A stretch of DNA of 64,000 nt, from assembly GCA_035610365.1 (NCBI GenBank), contig CM069432.1, positions 258,971,177 to 259,035,176 on the forward strand, written 5' to 3'. The first letter of the stretch is position 1. Each line of letters opens with the position of its first letter. This document shows, piece by piece, positions 46,372 to 60,200 of this stretch. The translations under genes and the position numbers were made by a program. Source of the DNA: Aquatica leii (Eukaryota > Arthropoda > Insecta > Coleoptera > Lampyridae). A model generated the notes under the pieces. It ran no database searches. It saw nothing but the letters and a program-made list of their open reading frames with translations, and was not told where the DNA came from.

Positions 46372-47010
46372 TTAGTGTTTAAAAACGCACATAACAATTA
46401 CGAGTTGATTTTTGTACTTATATGAAATATTTTCGTATTTTTAATGGAATATTGACATTTGTTTACTTTTGGCAGTTAACATATGACGCTTCATGACAAC
46501 AACTTAAACGAAAGAAATTCACTAAATACGCGTATTTTAATATGCGCGCAATTGTACCCTATTTCATTAACATTTAATTATAATTCATTTTTATCGACTT
46601 TACAGCTAATAACGCTAGAATCGTAATTGTAGGTGTTTGTATTGTGTTTATAAACGAATGCAATTTTGAATTGGTCAATTTCGATGTTGGCCAAACTGCC
46701 TTGGTAAATGGGGAAAAATATGCAATCTCAAGACGATGACTTTATACTCCGTCGAATGATAAGGTAGAATTTTTATTTGAAATTGTGTGTGCCTTAATGC
46801 AGCATACAAAGTAAATTGTAATCTGAGTTAATTACACGCAATTGCACTTTTTATGTAATGCATTTTATGATATGTGACAGGTGTGTATTTATGCCCCCCT
46901 ATTAAGTTTCAAAGTGCATATATAACAACATTACCACAACAATTCACTTTCTTAAATCCTATATTTTAAGAAAGAATCGAATTTTGTTTTGAGTTTATAA
47001 ATTCGTCAAG
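46372..47010. promoter_or_regulatory. Divergent intergenic region between CEP97 and Mob2
   Basis: CEP97 starts at 46371 on the minus strand and Mob2 exons run rightward from 47011 or earlier, so about 640 bp or less separates two head-to-head genes. No TATA box is obvious. A frame starting at 46708 (GKNMQSQDDDFILRRMI) ends at a GT near 46764, but its phase does not fit the next Mob2 exon. Confidence 0.5.
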
Positions 47011-48958
47011 CTGGAGCGACTACCAGAGTATCTACGCGACACCGTCGATTGGTTTATGGGGTAAATGCTCAGGTTTAAATAGATTTGTATCGAAGTTTAT
47101 TTATTTTGTTTGTAGAAAAGCCAGACGTAAAGATAAAGAAGGTGGCGAATCTGGTGCATCAACTGATTCAAAATTATACTTAGAAGCGGCAGTTCTTGAG
47201 AGAAAACTACCAGAGTTAGATATGAAGCTTTTAGTCGAATTACCTGCCGGTTTAGATTACAACGAATGGTTAGCGTCGCATAGTAAGTACCATGATGGTA
47301 CTAGAACCATAATTACCAATTGTCTTTATAGCTATGGCTCTTTTCGATCACGTCAATTTAGTTTATGGTACTATTAGCGAATTTTGTACAATAATTGGTT
47401 GTCCGGACATGACCGGGCCCGGTCAAAGGTTAGTGGGCAAGATTTTATGTTGCTTTCTTGTGTAAAATTATCTTTTATAAGGACTTTGACCCAAGTTTAT
47501 TGATTGTTTTAACCCTTAATCTAATATTTATTTTGGTCGAAATTAAACCATCCTCGGTTGTTTTTCTAAGGTTTCTTTAACTTCACCTTGACAAACCTTC
47601 TGTGTAGTTTAAGGTTTCTGAAATTAGTTTTATTTCTACGTATTATGAAATATTATACCATATCTTGTAATCAATGTAAAGCCTTAACATTTGACTTTTT
47701 GTTTTTATCTATTTACAAAGGTCATTGAAGTTCTTAGATTTGTAGATCGGTACAAACAGTATCTAAGTTTTTCCCATCTTTTACTTCAATCTCCCATTTT
47801 TTCTACGATTTGTCACCACTTTTACTACCAAGATGTAGAATCTCACCCCTTAACAATTTATTTTTTATGCTTACGTGTGTTTTGATGTATTTTACAGGCA
47901 TAATCGGCCAGCCTAGGCCCGTAGAGTCTAGTAGAATTTTATAACTAGAAGTTGGCACTAATAATCATTAATTCATTAAACGTCATCTGTCATTCTGTCA
48001 GATATATTAACATATACCATTATATTATTAAAAACAATAATAATTTTATTTTCATATAAGTTAAATTGTAAAAAAATTATTTAATTGTCAAAGTAATTTC
48101 AAAAACAATTGAATTTTGTCATTACAGGTTTCAGTTTTATCAGCATGTTATTAAATTTTATTAAAAATCTCTGTTTAACAAATTTATACTATAAACGTTA
48201 GCACAAAATTTTTTGTGTATCACACGTCCTAAAAGTATTTTGCCAGTATTCGCATTTTGTAAGCTTCGGCTTTACCTAAACCTAGGCCTACAAATATGCT
48301 CATATAAAATAGCACTTTCTGGACTAGTGGTACAAATTACTATTCAGTGCTACAAATTTTTTCCTATCTCATTCTAATATTTGCATCATTTTGTACTGCT
48401 TTTTATCAGTTGAGTGAAAAAGATTCTATATTTAAAAAAATTGGTTTTCAGGATGTATTTATGGTTTGACGAAAAAGGTAAAAAGACCAGAGTTGCGGCT
48501 CCTCAATATATAGATTATGTAATGACTTTTACGCAAAAAACTATTAGCGACGAAACAATTTTCCCTACGAAATATGGTGCGTACGATAGCGTTTTGTTAT
48601 ATAGGTTTTTAATTGTGGTTTTACAGCGAACGAATTTCCATCGTCCTTTGAGTCAATAGTAAGAAAAATTGTACGACTACTATTTCACGTAATAGCGCAT
48701 TTATATGCGGCACATTTTAAAGAAGTGTGGCTATTGGGCTTACATGCACATCTAAATCTTACCTTTACACATTTAACGGCTCTTCATAATCGTTTCTCTC
48801 TAATTGAATCCAAAGAAACTGAAGTATTACGTGATTTAGAAATAGCTCTACACTTATGTGAGGATATGAACCACGAATCTGTTAGTTGTATTAGCAACGT
48901 AGACATGGAAGGAAAAGAAAATGAACTTAGGTCTAGTACTGACGAAACTGGTAATTAA
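47011..48958 (+). CDS. Mob2: MOB kinase activator 2 (Mob2)
   Basis: Exons 47011-47060, 47116-47282, 47332-47428, 48452-48576 and 48627-48958; all phases agree (256 residues visible). The N-terminus LERLPEYLRDTVDWFMGKAR aligns with the MDWLMGK start of human MOB2. The Mob fold follows: DYNEWLASH, FDHVNLVYGTISEFCTIIGC, LWFDEKGKKTRVAAPQYIDY, NEFPSSFESIVRKIV, HVIAHLYAAHFKEV. The zinc ligands are the two Cys of EFCTIIGC and the two His of AHLYAAH, in Mob spacing. Mob2 binds NDR/Tricornered kinases and affects cell shape. The 5' end is uncertain: the first exon may start at 46994, or translation may begin at the ATG at 47056. A poly(A) signal lies near 49219. Confidence 0.93.
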
Positions 48959-49759
48959 CTTGTCTTAACAAAAAACGTTAAACTTTAATTAATGTTGTTA
49001 CGAGCAGGTAGCGAAGTAAAGTCATAGTCCATTGGAGAGCGCCAATATGACTATGCATGCAGTTTTACAACTGTACGTTAGCAGCATCGTGACAGACTTA
49101 AAATTGTTATTGACCACTTAGCTAGCGCATGTGATTTGACAGATAGTGACTTCCCTGTTTTTAGTGCTATCTTTTTTATTTATTTATTATTTTACCAATA
49201 TTATAAAAGTAAATTTATAAATAAATATTTTTTTTTAATATGCGCTTTTCTAGAGTTAGGTTTGTACTTAGTACTTGTTTTTACGATTTTGCAGTAGACG
49301 TTTTGAGATCGTTAAAAAGATACAACTGAGAAGCTTTTTCTCTATGTTCAGCTTTTAGATTGTTAAAAAACCTGTTGAGCATATTTAAAGAATAACCTTG
49401 CTTGCTTTTTCTCCCCAAAAACATTTCTAGATATAATTATGGCACTTTAAGAATTTAAAAATGAGGGAATATATTTAAAAAGATTTGATATCCAAATTTC
49501 ATCATGTACAGTGTTGACGTTCCTTTAAAAAAAATACCGTGTATATATTATAACTTGAATTTAGTTTGTTGTTTATTATAGTCTGTAATGGTTATAGTAT
49601 GATAGCCTTTGTTGACTAATAAAAATCCTGATGTTACCACTTACAGTTTTATCATTTCTATACCTTTTTTTTTAATCTTTAGACAGCTAATAATGTACGA
49701 TATAAGCAGGGCGTAATTCCGCAAGCTTGTTGCTTGGGGCGATAGCTTGGACAACAAGT
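48959..49759. other. Mob2 3' UTR and flank
   Basis: AT-rich with AATAAA near 49219 and 49618. No gene or repeat is recognised before the gypsy LTR. Confidence 0.45.
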
Positions 49760-50070
49760 TCATAAGAGAAAATATAAAATATTTTATTTTGTACTTATTG
49801 ATACGCACAGAAGCTTCGATATTACTGCAAGAACATGTTCTCTAAGCAGATAATATGAGAATATAAAAGGTAAACGCAAAAGTTGCCTAATCAGAAGTGT
49901 AGATAAATAAAGTGAAAGTTAACCGCGGACATTGTTTATAAATATCGAGTGGTAGTCATATAAATTACTTGTTAGATTTTATTAGTGTATATTAACAATT
50001 AGTTTATAATAGTTCTATATGAATTATGTGTAAATAGTGTAGATAAATTAGTTTTAAAACTTGTTACATT

Positions 50071-50283
50071 CAGTGGCGGATTAAGGATCGTCGGGGCCCT
50101 AGGCGGCAGAGCCACTTTGGGGCCCCTAAGTAGTCAAACCAAACCAAAAAACCATTTTTGGAACGCTTAATATTAATAATATTATCACGTAAAGATTATG
50201 TGCTTTTGGTATCTTTGGGGCCCCCACGCAAGCTCGAGGCCCTAGGCGGCCGCCTACTCCGCCTAGCTTTTAAGACGCCACTG
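50071..50283. mobile_element. hAT-type MITE with perfect 8-bp target duplication
   Basis: 213 bp starting CAGTGGCGGATTAAGGATCG and ending GCTTTTAAGACGCCACTG, with further inner inverted similarity around GGGGCCCTAGGCGGC. GTTACATT flanks both sides (50063-50070 and 50284-50291). An 8-bp duplication and CAGTGGCG ends are typical of hAT elements. It sits exactly at the LTR/primer-site junction of gypsy copy C. Confidence 0.92.
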
Positions 50284-52304
50284 GTTACATTGGTATCAGG
50301 TGTAGGAACGCTCGGTAATTTGAAATTATGTAAATAAACAAGTGATTAGTTTGCGATTTGCGTGTGTTTATAATCTTCGTTCATTAAACCTTTTTTTATC
50401 AGTGCATATAAGTTAATCATTTAATAATAAAAAATTTGGTCGTACTTAAAATTTAGTACCGTAAATAAAAATAGGTGAACGAACAATAGCTACAAAGAAA
50501 CGTTGTGATCTAAAAGTCGCGGATATAAAAGGGAACGTGATCTAGAAATAAGTGGTACTAAAATTGTGTTGCAACAACAGCTTCGCCAAAATTTGGAAAA
50601 AAACTGAATATTATAGACGTTGATTCGTATTTGTTTGAAGTTCCCGAAGTAACGGATTTTGGTAGCTTTATTAGAAAAATGAATGACAATTCTCAAAAAA
50701 TGGAAGAAAATGTTAAAAACTTTAGAGACAGATTACAAGTTAGCAATGAAAATCGAATGAAAAGTATCCAAGGCCAACAACAGGTTAGTGCTGAAAACCA
50801 GAAAAGCAAGCACGTATTTTAAATTTAAAAGAAGATATTTGCTATAAATTTGAAAACAAATTAGGCGAAAGAATGAAGCTGCTTAAAGAGTAACTAATAA
50901 AATGTCAAAAAGAAACCACTCACACGTTTTGAAGTTGTATCCCTAAATTTTGTTGAAAAAAATCCTTGATCAACATGGTTAATGGTTCAAGCCTGTTCAA
51001 GCAACAAGCAGAAAGTGACGTACCTAATAGTGGCCTTACGTGGAGAAGCAGTTGAAATTTTGTTAGGTAACTGTTCTTGGGCACTTTCAAGAAAATTACA
51101 AATTGTCAATTTCACGTCTAGAAAGAAGCTATGGATATGCTCATCTGCAACAAGTATATCGAGTTGAAATAGAAAATCGCGTTCCGAAAGCTGTAGAGTC
51201 TTCTAGAGTTCGAGGCTGACATCGCCAGATTGACACGGGTTGCGTATCATACGACTCCAGATAGCTTTCTGGGACAATTAGCTATATAGGCTTTTGTAGG
51301 CGGATTTCAAGACAACGAAACGCAGTTGACTCTACAGCTAGCTTGACCTAAGACGTTGGATGACGCTTCAGCGCATGGCTTAGAATTTGAAGCAGCAAAA
51401 CAGGTATAGCACCAAGACGGTCATTAACACCGCTGTGGTGCAGAAATGCCCGCTGAAACACAAAAGAATGCTTCGGGAAAAAGGAGTGACGACTTTGAAC
51501 AGCGTTAAAATAGGCACGACACCGTACTAAGCCTAAGAAGCAGTCAAGAAGAGCAATTGAAAGTTCGGAACGTGTTGACCAAAAGAAACCTCAACTAGTC
51601 ATGCATGGGAGATTACCATTCAACTGGCACCGAGTGCACAGCATTTATTTCGACGGCAATATCAATGAATAAAGTGTTCAGTTACTAGTCGACACAGGAG
51701 CGACGAAGAGCATCATTCATTCTGACATGTTTTTGGAAAATGAGAAGACATCATCAGTAAGAGTACGACTTCGAACAGCGACTGGCGAAGAAATACATAC
51801 TCACGGACAAGTAAAAATGACCATTAGTTTAGGAAATGGAGTACTGGACCATCTGGTCACTGACATCACGGAAGAAGTTATCTTGGGAATGAACGTTATA
51901 AAGAAGTATAGGTTTCATTTGGATATGATGTCCTTAAGATTGACGGAGAAGAAATTCTTTTTCATTTCTTAGAGAAGGCAGCTGTGCGAGTTTTATTGAG
52001 TGAAGACGTGATCCTGCCTGGAAGGACTGAAAGTGTGGTGATTGCACGCCTGGATGGAAATCTCCAGGAAGGGTACATTCGCGTTATTGAACGAATGGAA
52101 TTTGAATTGAGGAAAAAGGGACTGTTGGTTGGCAGTTTGGCGTGTTTTTTGTCGGTTTATTAGTTATGTGCTAATATATACATGTTATTATTTACAAATC
52201 GAACGTATGTACACAATGCGATGACGGCGGGGGTCAAGCGGATTGTTTGGACGGTCCACCACGAGAGTCGAGAGCGATGGGCACAAATCTCCACTCCTGG
52301 CGTA

Positions 52305-52382
52305 GTGCCTATGGTCGATGGAAACGGCGTAATCATTGACGTTACCGGCGACGGCGTAATCATTGACGGTACCGGCGACGGC
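52305..52382. repeat. Short tandem duplication (about 30 bp, two units)
   Basis: GACGGCGTAATCATTGACG, then T/G, then TACCGGC is present twice in a row. The homologous gypsy fragment near 44900 has a single unit. It is a local duplication private to this copy. Confidence 0.6.
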
Positions 52383-53944
52383 TGACAGAAAGCTCTGAAG
52401 ATGTTTCGCCGCTGTCGACGTTGACGGGCGGCTTCCGTACGTACCATCAGGTGTCGTGGGTTAGCGTGGCTATAACGACTTGTCCGGGCTGTAATAAAGT
52501 CTGGCGTAGGACGTGAGTGTACCTTAGGTCGGGCTATAGAAACCTCCGGCTCATGGTAGTTGTTTCTTTCCAGGATGTAGAAACTTCGGACAAAGAATGC
52601 TTTTTCTTGGCTGTTTCGCGCTCCTTATAAACCCAAGTATGCTGGCGTGTCCTACCGTGGGTATAGTTTGGTAGGTGTGTCTTAGCGCGTGCGCGTAGGG
52701 AAATCCCCACAGCAGAATATTAGTACGAGTGAACAGTAAGGATCTTGAATGTCAACCCGGATCCGATAACATTGAAAAAGGACACTATGGTAGACCAATG
52801 TAAGCCAGTTTCTCATATTGTTAGATGCATGGATTCTAGTAAAGCTACGTCGCCGAAGAAGTGCCCACAACATCTATTAGACGTTCTTATCTCCAACTGC
52901 TAAAACCTTGATCAAGATCAGCTGCCTAAATTTAAAACGTTGATCCAACAATATCAAGATGTGTTTGCGCTAGAAAGTGGTTTCAAAGGAAGAATTGGCG
53001 TGAAGCACGAAATGAATACCGGCCGATACGATAACATCTACGACGATTTTCTTTGGCAAAAAGAGAAGAAGCCAAACAAAAAATTACGGATATGCAGAGA
53101 GAAGGCGTCATTAAATCTTTAAATTGTGTTCGTAGTGCTACTAGGAAAAAAAAGTGATCAATCAACGAGGTTTTGCGTAGGCTAGAGAGTTTAACGATGT
53201 GACAAAAACAGACAGTTACTTTTTACCGAAAATTGACAATACTTCAGACACCCTGACAGGATCCCTGTGGTTTTCCACGTTGGATTTGAAGAGTGGTTAC
53301 TGGCAGGTAAAATTGGAACCTAAGGACCGTGAAAATACAGTCTTTACTATTGGAACTGATTGTGACCTGTGGTCCGCTCCTGCAACATTCGAGCGTTTGA
53401 TGAAGATTATCTCGCGGGGACTGTCTTCGTGCTTGATTTATATAGACGACGTAATTGTGGTTGGAAGGTCGTTTGAAGAACATTTCAACAACCTGAAGGA
53501 AGTGTCTAAACTGAGCCCAAAGAAGTGCCACATATTTAAGAAAGAAGTACAATACTTTGACCATGTATCTAGAGACGGGATAAAGGCTGGCAAACAAGAT
53601 CTGAGCAGTGCATGGCTAAATCCAATCGATAGTCATCAATTCGATTTGTACCCGGATTGTCAAACTTTTGACAAAATTAACCGAAGAAAGAGCATAATTT
53701 AGATAGAACGAAGACTGCGAAAACCCTTTCCATCAACTACAACAGGCTTCACCAATTTTAAGTTATTCAAGAGAAAATGGAAAATTTGTTTTGGATACTT
53801 ATACAAGTAATCTGGCCATAGGTGCACTCCTTTCACAGTTGCAAAATAAACAAAAAAGTCATCGCGTATTTTAGCAAGGTTTTGTCGAGGCCAAAAAAAA
53901 TTACTGCATGACTATGAGATACCGTTGCCAACTGGGTCGGTTTT

Positions 53945-55900
53945 AGCCGGTTTACTATGATGACTAAATTCAGGCACGCGGATGACAAAGGGGAGACAGA
54001 GAAATTGTACAGACAAGAAAGAATCCAGTACAAAAGTGTCATTCAACAAACCAAAAGACAAGCCTGGGATGACCTATGTGCAGAATTAAATGACAATCCG
54101 TGGGGCTCTGTCTATAAGCTAGTCGCTAAAACTTGCCCCCCGAATTGCGAAATCCTGTTATTGCTAAACTATTTCCCACGAAGGATGTTATAAAATGGAA
54201 TCCTACCACATCTACACCAGTACGACCATTCGATGAGACAGAGCTACAGGAAGTCATATTTAATTCAAGCAATAGAAAAGCTCCTGGGCCTTATCGCATC
54301 TCAATAGATGCTATTAAAATCATGGCTAGGGAATTCCCAGAAATTCTGCTAATATATAAAACGACGAACTCGCCACGGCAAACTTCCCGGCAAAGTGGAA
54401 GCAAGCAACCCTCGTTCTGATTCCTAAGAAAGCTAATAAAAGTAATAAATAGATATCGTTCCGCTCAATTTGCTTCATAGATAACATTGCAAAAATCTAG
54501 GAACGCCTATTTCTTGGTAGACTAACAAGAAATCATAAATCATGGTCACCTCTTTATTTCGCATATATAACTTGGCTAAATCAGCTAAAGGAGGCACTTG
54601 GGAAGACTCGAAAGAATGGGGCAATAGTCTCTTTTGACATTAAAAACGCCTTTAATAACTCGGTGCCGTGGTACCTGGTTATTCGAAAAATAAGGACAAA
54701 AGAGATTGATCCACACATTACAAAAAGATTATTACTAGCTACCTAACGGATAGGATTACGTACAAGAATAGTTTATATAACTGCATTCAACTTCAGATTA
54801 CAGGTGGGGTTCCACAGGGATCGACATTGGGCCCAACCCTCTGGAACGGACGGCTTAAATATGCCTGACTGCGTATCGAGATGATCTGACTATTTTTGAA
54901 CATGGATCCACTTCGCTTGAACTAGAAGAATACATGAATATTGCAATCTCTAAAGTAGACAAGTGGATGAAGAACAACAGACTTGAAGTAGCCGAACAGA
55001 ATACCGAAGCGCTAACCTTCGCGGGTAGGCGGAAAATTAGACAAATTAATATTATGCATGGAAGGTCATCTATTGCCACAAAGGAAACTATGGTGCATTT
55101 GGGGGGTAACATTCGACCACCAACTATCCTTTGGGCTACATTTAATGAATACGCTGAATAAGGCAAGCAGAAGAGAAACTGCATTGGCAAAATTAATGAC
55201 CAACGTCAAGGGTCCGCGACCAACCATTAGAAAATTAATTATGTCCACCGTTCAATCCATCCTATTATATGCCGCCCCAGTGTGGCACCAAGTATTCGCA
55301 ATAGCGAAGTATAGAGAAATGGCCGAAAAATACAAAGAAGGCTAGCCTTGCGGATGTGTATATAAAACTGTGTCGCTTGAAGCGATAAGAGTCTTGGCGT
55401 GCTCCACACCAATAGACCTTTTAGCTGAAGAAAGATTCAACGCCAAGAATGGCATGACGAAAGCAGAACGAAAGAAACTCCCTCTGGGGAAATGGCAAGA
55501 TAGGTGGTTAGTATACCCGAAAGCGGCGTGGACGCGGGAGCTCATTCCGGTCCTGAGGATCTGGAACAGGAGAAAACACAGTCAGCTAAACTATCATAGT
55601 ACTGAGGCTTTCACTGGTCACGGATGTTTCGGCTCCTTTCTACCCAGCATCCGTAAAAAAGAAGAGCCATCTTGTATTTTGTGCGGGGATGCAGTAGAAG
55701 ACCCCTGCTATACTATTTTCCAGTGTTACTTCTGGCAAATGGAAAGGGAGGTGATGCAAAAAACACAACCTAAATAAACAAAATACATATGACTCATATC
55801 ATGTTAGCGAGTGAAACATCATGGGAGGAGGTAAACGTTTTTTTAACATCGATTCTCCGCAAGTAAGAAATCGAATGAAGAAGTGGTGCGAAGAAGGCTA
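53945..55900 (+). mobile_element. R1-clade LINE, frameshifted, inserted into gypsy copy C
   Basis: Blocks in order: YRQERIQYKSVIQQTKRQAW and WGSVYKLVAKTCPP (54010-54140); FDETELQEVIFNSSNRKAPG (about 54225); an FDIKNAFN-type RT block near 54640; a PQGSTLGPTLW-like block near 54815; then C-terminal VSLEAIRVLACSTPIDLLAE, LGKWQDRWL, AAWTRELIPVLRIWNRRKHS, STEAFTGHGCFGSF and a CCHC knuckle (CILCGDAVEDPCYTIFQC) up to 55777. This is the same clade as the 16170-17650 copy. Its catalytic box is frame-damaged. Confidence 0.83.
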
Positions 55901-57250
55901 AGGAGACAAATACGCCACTTAGTTAATCTGTTACTAGTCACTCTAGTTTTATATCTAAGACATCTACACCGATTTTTAATCACCTGTCTATAATAGTTGA
56001 TATTTACTTATATGTCATGCCCAGCTGAAGTATTCGAGGTTATCTAAGGGCGAAGTAAACTTAATTGTGTCTCACCTTACATAACTGACCGTGATGAAGA
56101 CCATTTGAGCTTGCTGCGGCAGGTCAACGACTTTTAAAAAAATAATACTTTAAAGTTGGTAAGTTTGCATAGTATATAGGATAGGAAACTTTGATATTGT
56201 ACACTCGTGTTCGTAAAAATCGGGACAATCGGATTTCATTTGAAGTAAACGCATAGAATGGAAAACTGATGTCTTCTTTTTTCTGGCCAGATACACCTTC
56301 ATGCCATATGCATGTAACAGAGTTGGATTTGCTATTCTTTCCTAAAGGAACAAATGATTCATGGAGTACTATGACACGTGGAACAAAAATGATTTCCTTG
56401 AAAGTGCCGCATCTTAGTAACGTGATAGCCTAGATTTAAAAAATGAATATTAAATTTTCTAAAAATATGCCTACGGTGTATATATCACCTTTGGTAGGTC
56501 TGCTCAATCACAAAATTCCTTTCTTCTGTTAGGCGCATGCTCGCGACGATAATGTGATATTACCAGATTGAGAGTGTCAATGTGGTCGACTGATAATGTC
56601 CGTATTAAACTTATTGTGTGATATTCGACTTTCACGGTGGTCACGATGAGCGTTTTGGAATATAATTATTTGTAAAATTTTGTCAAAAAACAGCTTTTTG
56701 TGCTGTCACCATCGCAAACATCAATATTGGTTCGTTAGTGTAGATACGTAATGGGCGAAAAAAGCTCTAGAGCGGCGAAATGAACAGAAAAACTCACTAA
56801 AAACTAAGTGATTCAAAGTCAATTCTTTTATTAGAACGAGTATACGACAGTTTATATAATTATTTAAAGAATTTTGAAATTCAGTTAGAATTTAAAAAAA
56901 TGTTAGTTAATGTCAAATTTGACAGATTTAGTAATGATGTGGTACCAACATTATATTTGTTGTGATTTCAATTTTTTTTTAAATTTTTTCAAAATTATGA
57001 CAAGTAGCATTCCGGAAGATACTAGAACTGAAGAAAGTATGCAAAATTTCAAAAACAACACACAATTAAATAAAACCAACGGCGAAAAGAGAATTTTCGT
57101 TGCATAACCAGTCATAATGTATAAACCAATTGCGTTGTTACGGGATTCAATTGTTTTAGTATAAGACAAAAATAAGAACGTAATGCGTTAAAAAATATAT
57201 TAATTATATATATAAAGTATTAAAAAGTATATATATTTTAAACAATAAAT
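55901..57250. other. No gene recognised; possible Tc1-type terminus
   Basis: A TACACTCGTGTTCGTAAAAA string near 56206 resembles the Tc1-like terminus at 36927 and 37691. No transposase or opposite end is visible. The rest is AT-rich spacer and the 3' flank of the BTB gene. Confidence 0.35.
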
Positions 57251-57254
57251 ACGC

Positions 57255-60200
57255 TCATTTACTTCCATTTCTTTGAGCAAGTTTACAAGTACTAGCTTGT
57301 GACCGACGCAATTTGATTCTGTTCTGTAAAGTATTTAACAAACCTCCAAGCACGTCGTGGTTCGGTAATTTTTTAGCAAACAACAGCCGTTTAACGGAAT
57401 CGTCGTACGTTAACAAGGCGACCATGTTTTGTAACAAAAAGCTCTGGCAATATTCTAACAACTGAACGGCATTGTACACTTTTGCGTGTATGTACATAGA
57501 TACAACATTATCCAATACTAGCATAGCGGCGCAACGACCTTCGCAGTATCTCAATAAACCTTCTAGCTGAAAAAAATTGGCTGCTGCCATAAGTTCTAAT
57601 ATGTCTTCCGGGGCCGGTTCTAAATCCTTGCAACCTCCCTGATACAAAAACTGCATAACAATCTGTAATACGTAGTATAATAAAGTGAAGGAAAGGCGTT
57701 GGAAACATACTTGGAAGATGTGATATCGAATATCGTTTATTTGGACTGTTGGAGTTCCACCTTCGCACAGTTTGGAACTGAGCATCGCCCTAAGACGCGG
57801 ACTAGCAGTAACAAGCACTATCTTATGAGCGTAAAACAGCCGTCCTTCTACTCTAAATGTGACGTCACTTAACTCGGGATTGTTTACATATTTCGGATCA
57901 ATCCGCGATCCCGAGGTAGACGTTGTAATACAATCGCGAACGGGCTTAATAGGTTCCCAACCAAAACAAGTAGAAAAAATATCGGCTAATAAAAGTGTGG
58001 TACCTTCCTTCTAAAACGCGCATAACGGTAAATTGATAATTCACTTTTAAACTCACCTTGCTGTAGCGAAATATATTAAATAAAAGCGGCAGACATTCTT
58101 GCACAAACTGGGAACTGTAGTCGTCGGGACACACTTGAAGAAAATCTTGCAGAAGTTGATCTATGACGCAGTCTAAACGCGCTTCGTGCGCGGCACCTAA
58201 AGAATGCATCCAACAATGAAGAGTCCACGGAACCCCCAAGCTTCGTATTTCTACAGTTATATCGAGATGGTTATTTTCAGCGCTATGATACATTGATTCT
58301 TGTAACGCCCTAATCTGCATTTTATTAAACTGAGGTGTTGAGTTTGAGGCACTCGAATTTTCTTTAGTAGACGCGCCTTCTGCAAGCATTTCTTCTAACG
58401 ATAAAACGTCTTTATTAACTACGGCAATAGGTTGAGCGATGAGCTTTTGCAAAATCGCGCGCTGTCCGTGTGCAGCAGCTACTGATAAAGCACTATAGCA
58501 ACCCTTTTGCGCCGAACCGGAATAACATAAAGTATCTTTTAACTGCGTTGATAAAAACGGATTCGCTCCGTGTGCCAGAAGCAGTGCAATCATATCGGTG
58601 CTTCCGGTTCCACAGGCTACTTGAAGAGGCGTTAAAGTACATTTATCCTCGCTAATGTAAGCGCCGCCTTCGACGTTAGCGCCTCGTTCTAATAGTAACC
58701 TAGCACAACGTGTATGGCCACGGGCCGCTGCATACGTAAGAGCGGTCCAATGCTGCGTTTCTCCATTCACGGCGGCATAAAGTGGGTTTCCACTAGCCGG
58801 TGTCTCTACATCTACTGAAGCACCTTCATCTAGCAGTGCCTAAAAACGTACATGTAATTATATCCAACGCCGTCTTGTTACTCACTAAAAGCGTTACGTC
58901 GTCGTTTGTAAGCGCAGCAAGCATAAGAGCAGTGTGTCCTTGAAGTGTAAAAGTATCAAGTCCGCTGGATTGTGGTAACAAAGACAACGCTTGTTGTATC
59001 AACTCCGTGCTACCTGTAAGCATCAACCTAAAAGCTAACTCAACCTGTAATTGTAAATTTTATTAGTTGCGTGCACTTTAACTAACAATTTATACTTTAA
59101 TTTGCCTAGACGCTTCCAAATGATCTTCATCTCCTCCATTTATTCGTTTAACTCTAATGGCTTCTTCACCAATAGGCCTCACAGGACAATCAACACCGGG
59201 TAGCAAAAGTCGAGCAGATTGCATAATATCGTCTCGATCTAGAACTGCCGCAAAACGATGCTCGCCATGCGATGCGGCAACTCTCAACCACTCTACGAGC
59301 GGTGGAAGTACCACGTATGCTCTTTCGTAACATAATTCCTAACATTCACAATTGCATTAAGAAGCATAACTATGTATTTACAACAAACCTGAACAGCACT
59401 ATCTCCCTGCTCTCCATGTTCCAACTGCGAGCATCTCATAAAGTAAAACAACGCTCTTACTGCTTGCGAACACAACGGCAAACGAGGTTGCATTCTGCCT
59501 ATTAATTCTTGTAATTCCGTTAACGAACCAACGCAAGTGGTCATCAAGGAAGGTTCCGGTGGACCAGAACCTCGGCCCGAATCCCGGCCTGAATTAACGC
59601 TCGAAGCAGACGCCCAACGGGGAAGCGCTAAAGCTCCAGATGCAATACGACCCGCGTTTAGATGCGCGTATGGCTGTAGTAAACCCCACAAATCGCCATT
59701 GTTTGCTATTGCGTGTTCCAATAGAGTAGCGCTTAGAGTCATGTCGGAATCGCTAGGTAAACACTGCAACAAAATTTCTTCTAAAAGGTTTTCAATGCCA
59801 GCACATAGATATACAGCCGCGTATCTATTAAAATAAGTGTTTATAATTTTTGTTTTGTTGGGAAATGTTATACTTACTCGTGTACAAATCTCGCTAGCTT
59901 AACGTCAGTCATCCATCTGTGGAAACGACCGACATGCAACTGTAAGCTAGCTCTAGAGGATTTGCTTTGCCTCAAGGCGCCATCCCCAGACATTGCCAAC
60001 ATAGCTGCCGCTCTTTGACATGCCTTAATGCACGAATCGGATAAAGGTGGGCAAAGTATAATACGAAATGATATCATAATATCGTGTTTTGTACATATAC
60101 CAAGATTCGCAGATAATCTCTGCGTTTCTCTACTCAACCTGACTAAAGCTCTTTGTAATAAATACGACAACCTTGGTATAGTTTCGACACTGACTCTAGA

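Larger units (their letters stand above)
49760..53940 (+). mobile_element. Gypsy-type element, copy C (5' LTR to RNase H)
   Basis: The LTR (start uncertain, end about 50069) has CCGCGGACATTG, AATATCGAGTGG and the end TTTTAAAACTTGTTACA. After a MITE insertion it continues TTGGTATCAGGTGTAGGAAC, the shared primer-site region. Gag is at about 50560-51500 (FRDRLQVSNENRMKSI). Protease is at 51670-51970 (VQLLVDTGATKSIIHSDMFL, GMNVIKKYRFHLDM). RT is at 53200-53700 ([39 protein letters not shown]), and RNase H starts at about 53755 (LDTYTSNLAIGALLSQL). An R1-clade LINE cuts it near 53945, so the integrase and macrodomain are absent from this copy. Confidence 0.87.

Noticed and set aside
46020-46397. 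125-codon minus-strand frame taken as one exon of CEP97
   Set aside because: It runs through two short introns; splice sites and LRR homology give exons 46288-46140 and 46089-45931 instead.
46708-46763. Possible first coding exon of Mob2 or a small upstream gene
   Set aside because: A donor-like GTAGAA follows, but the phase does not fit either possible start of the next exon (46994 or 47011).
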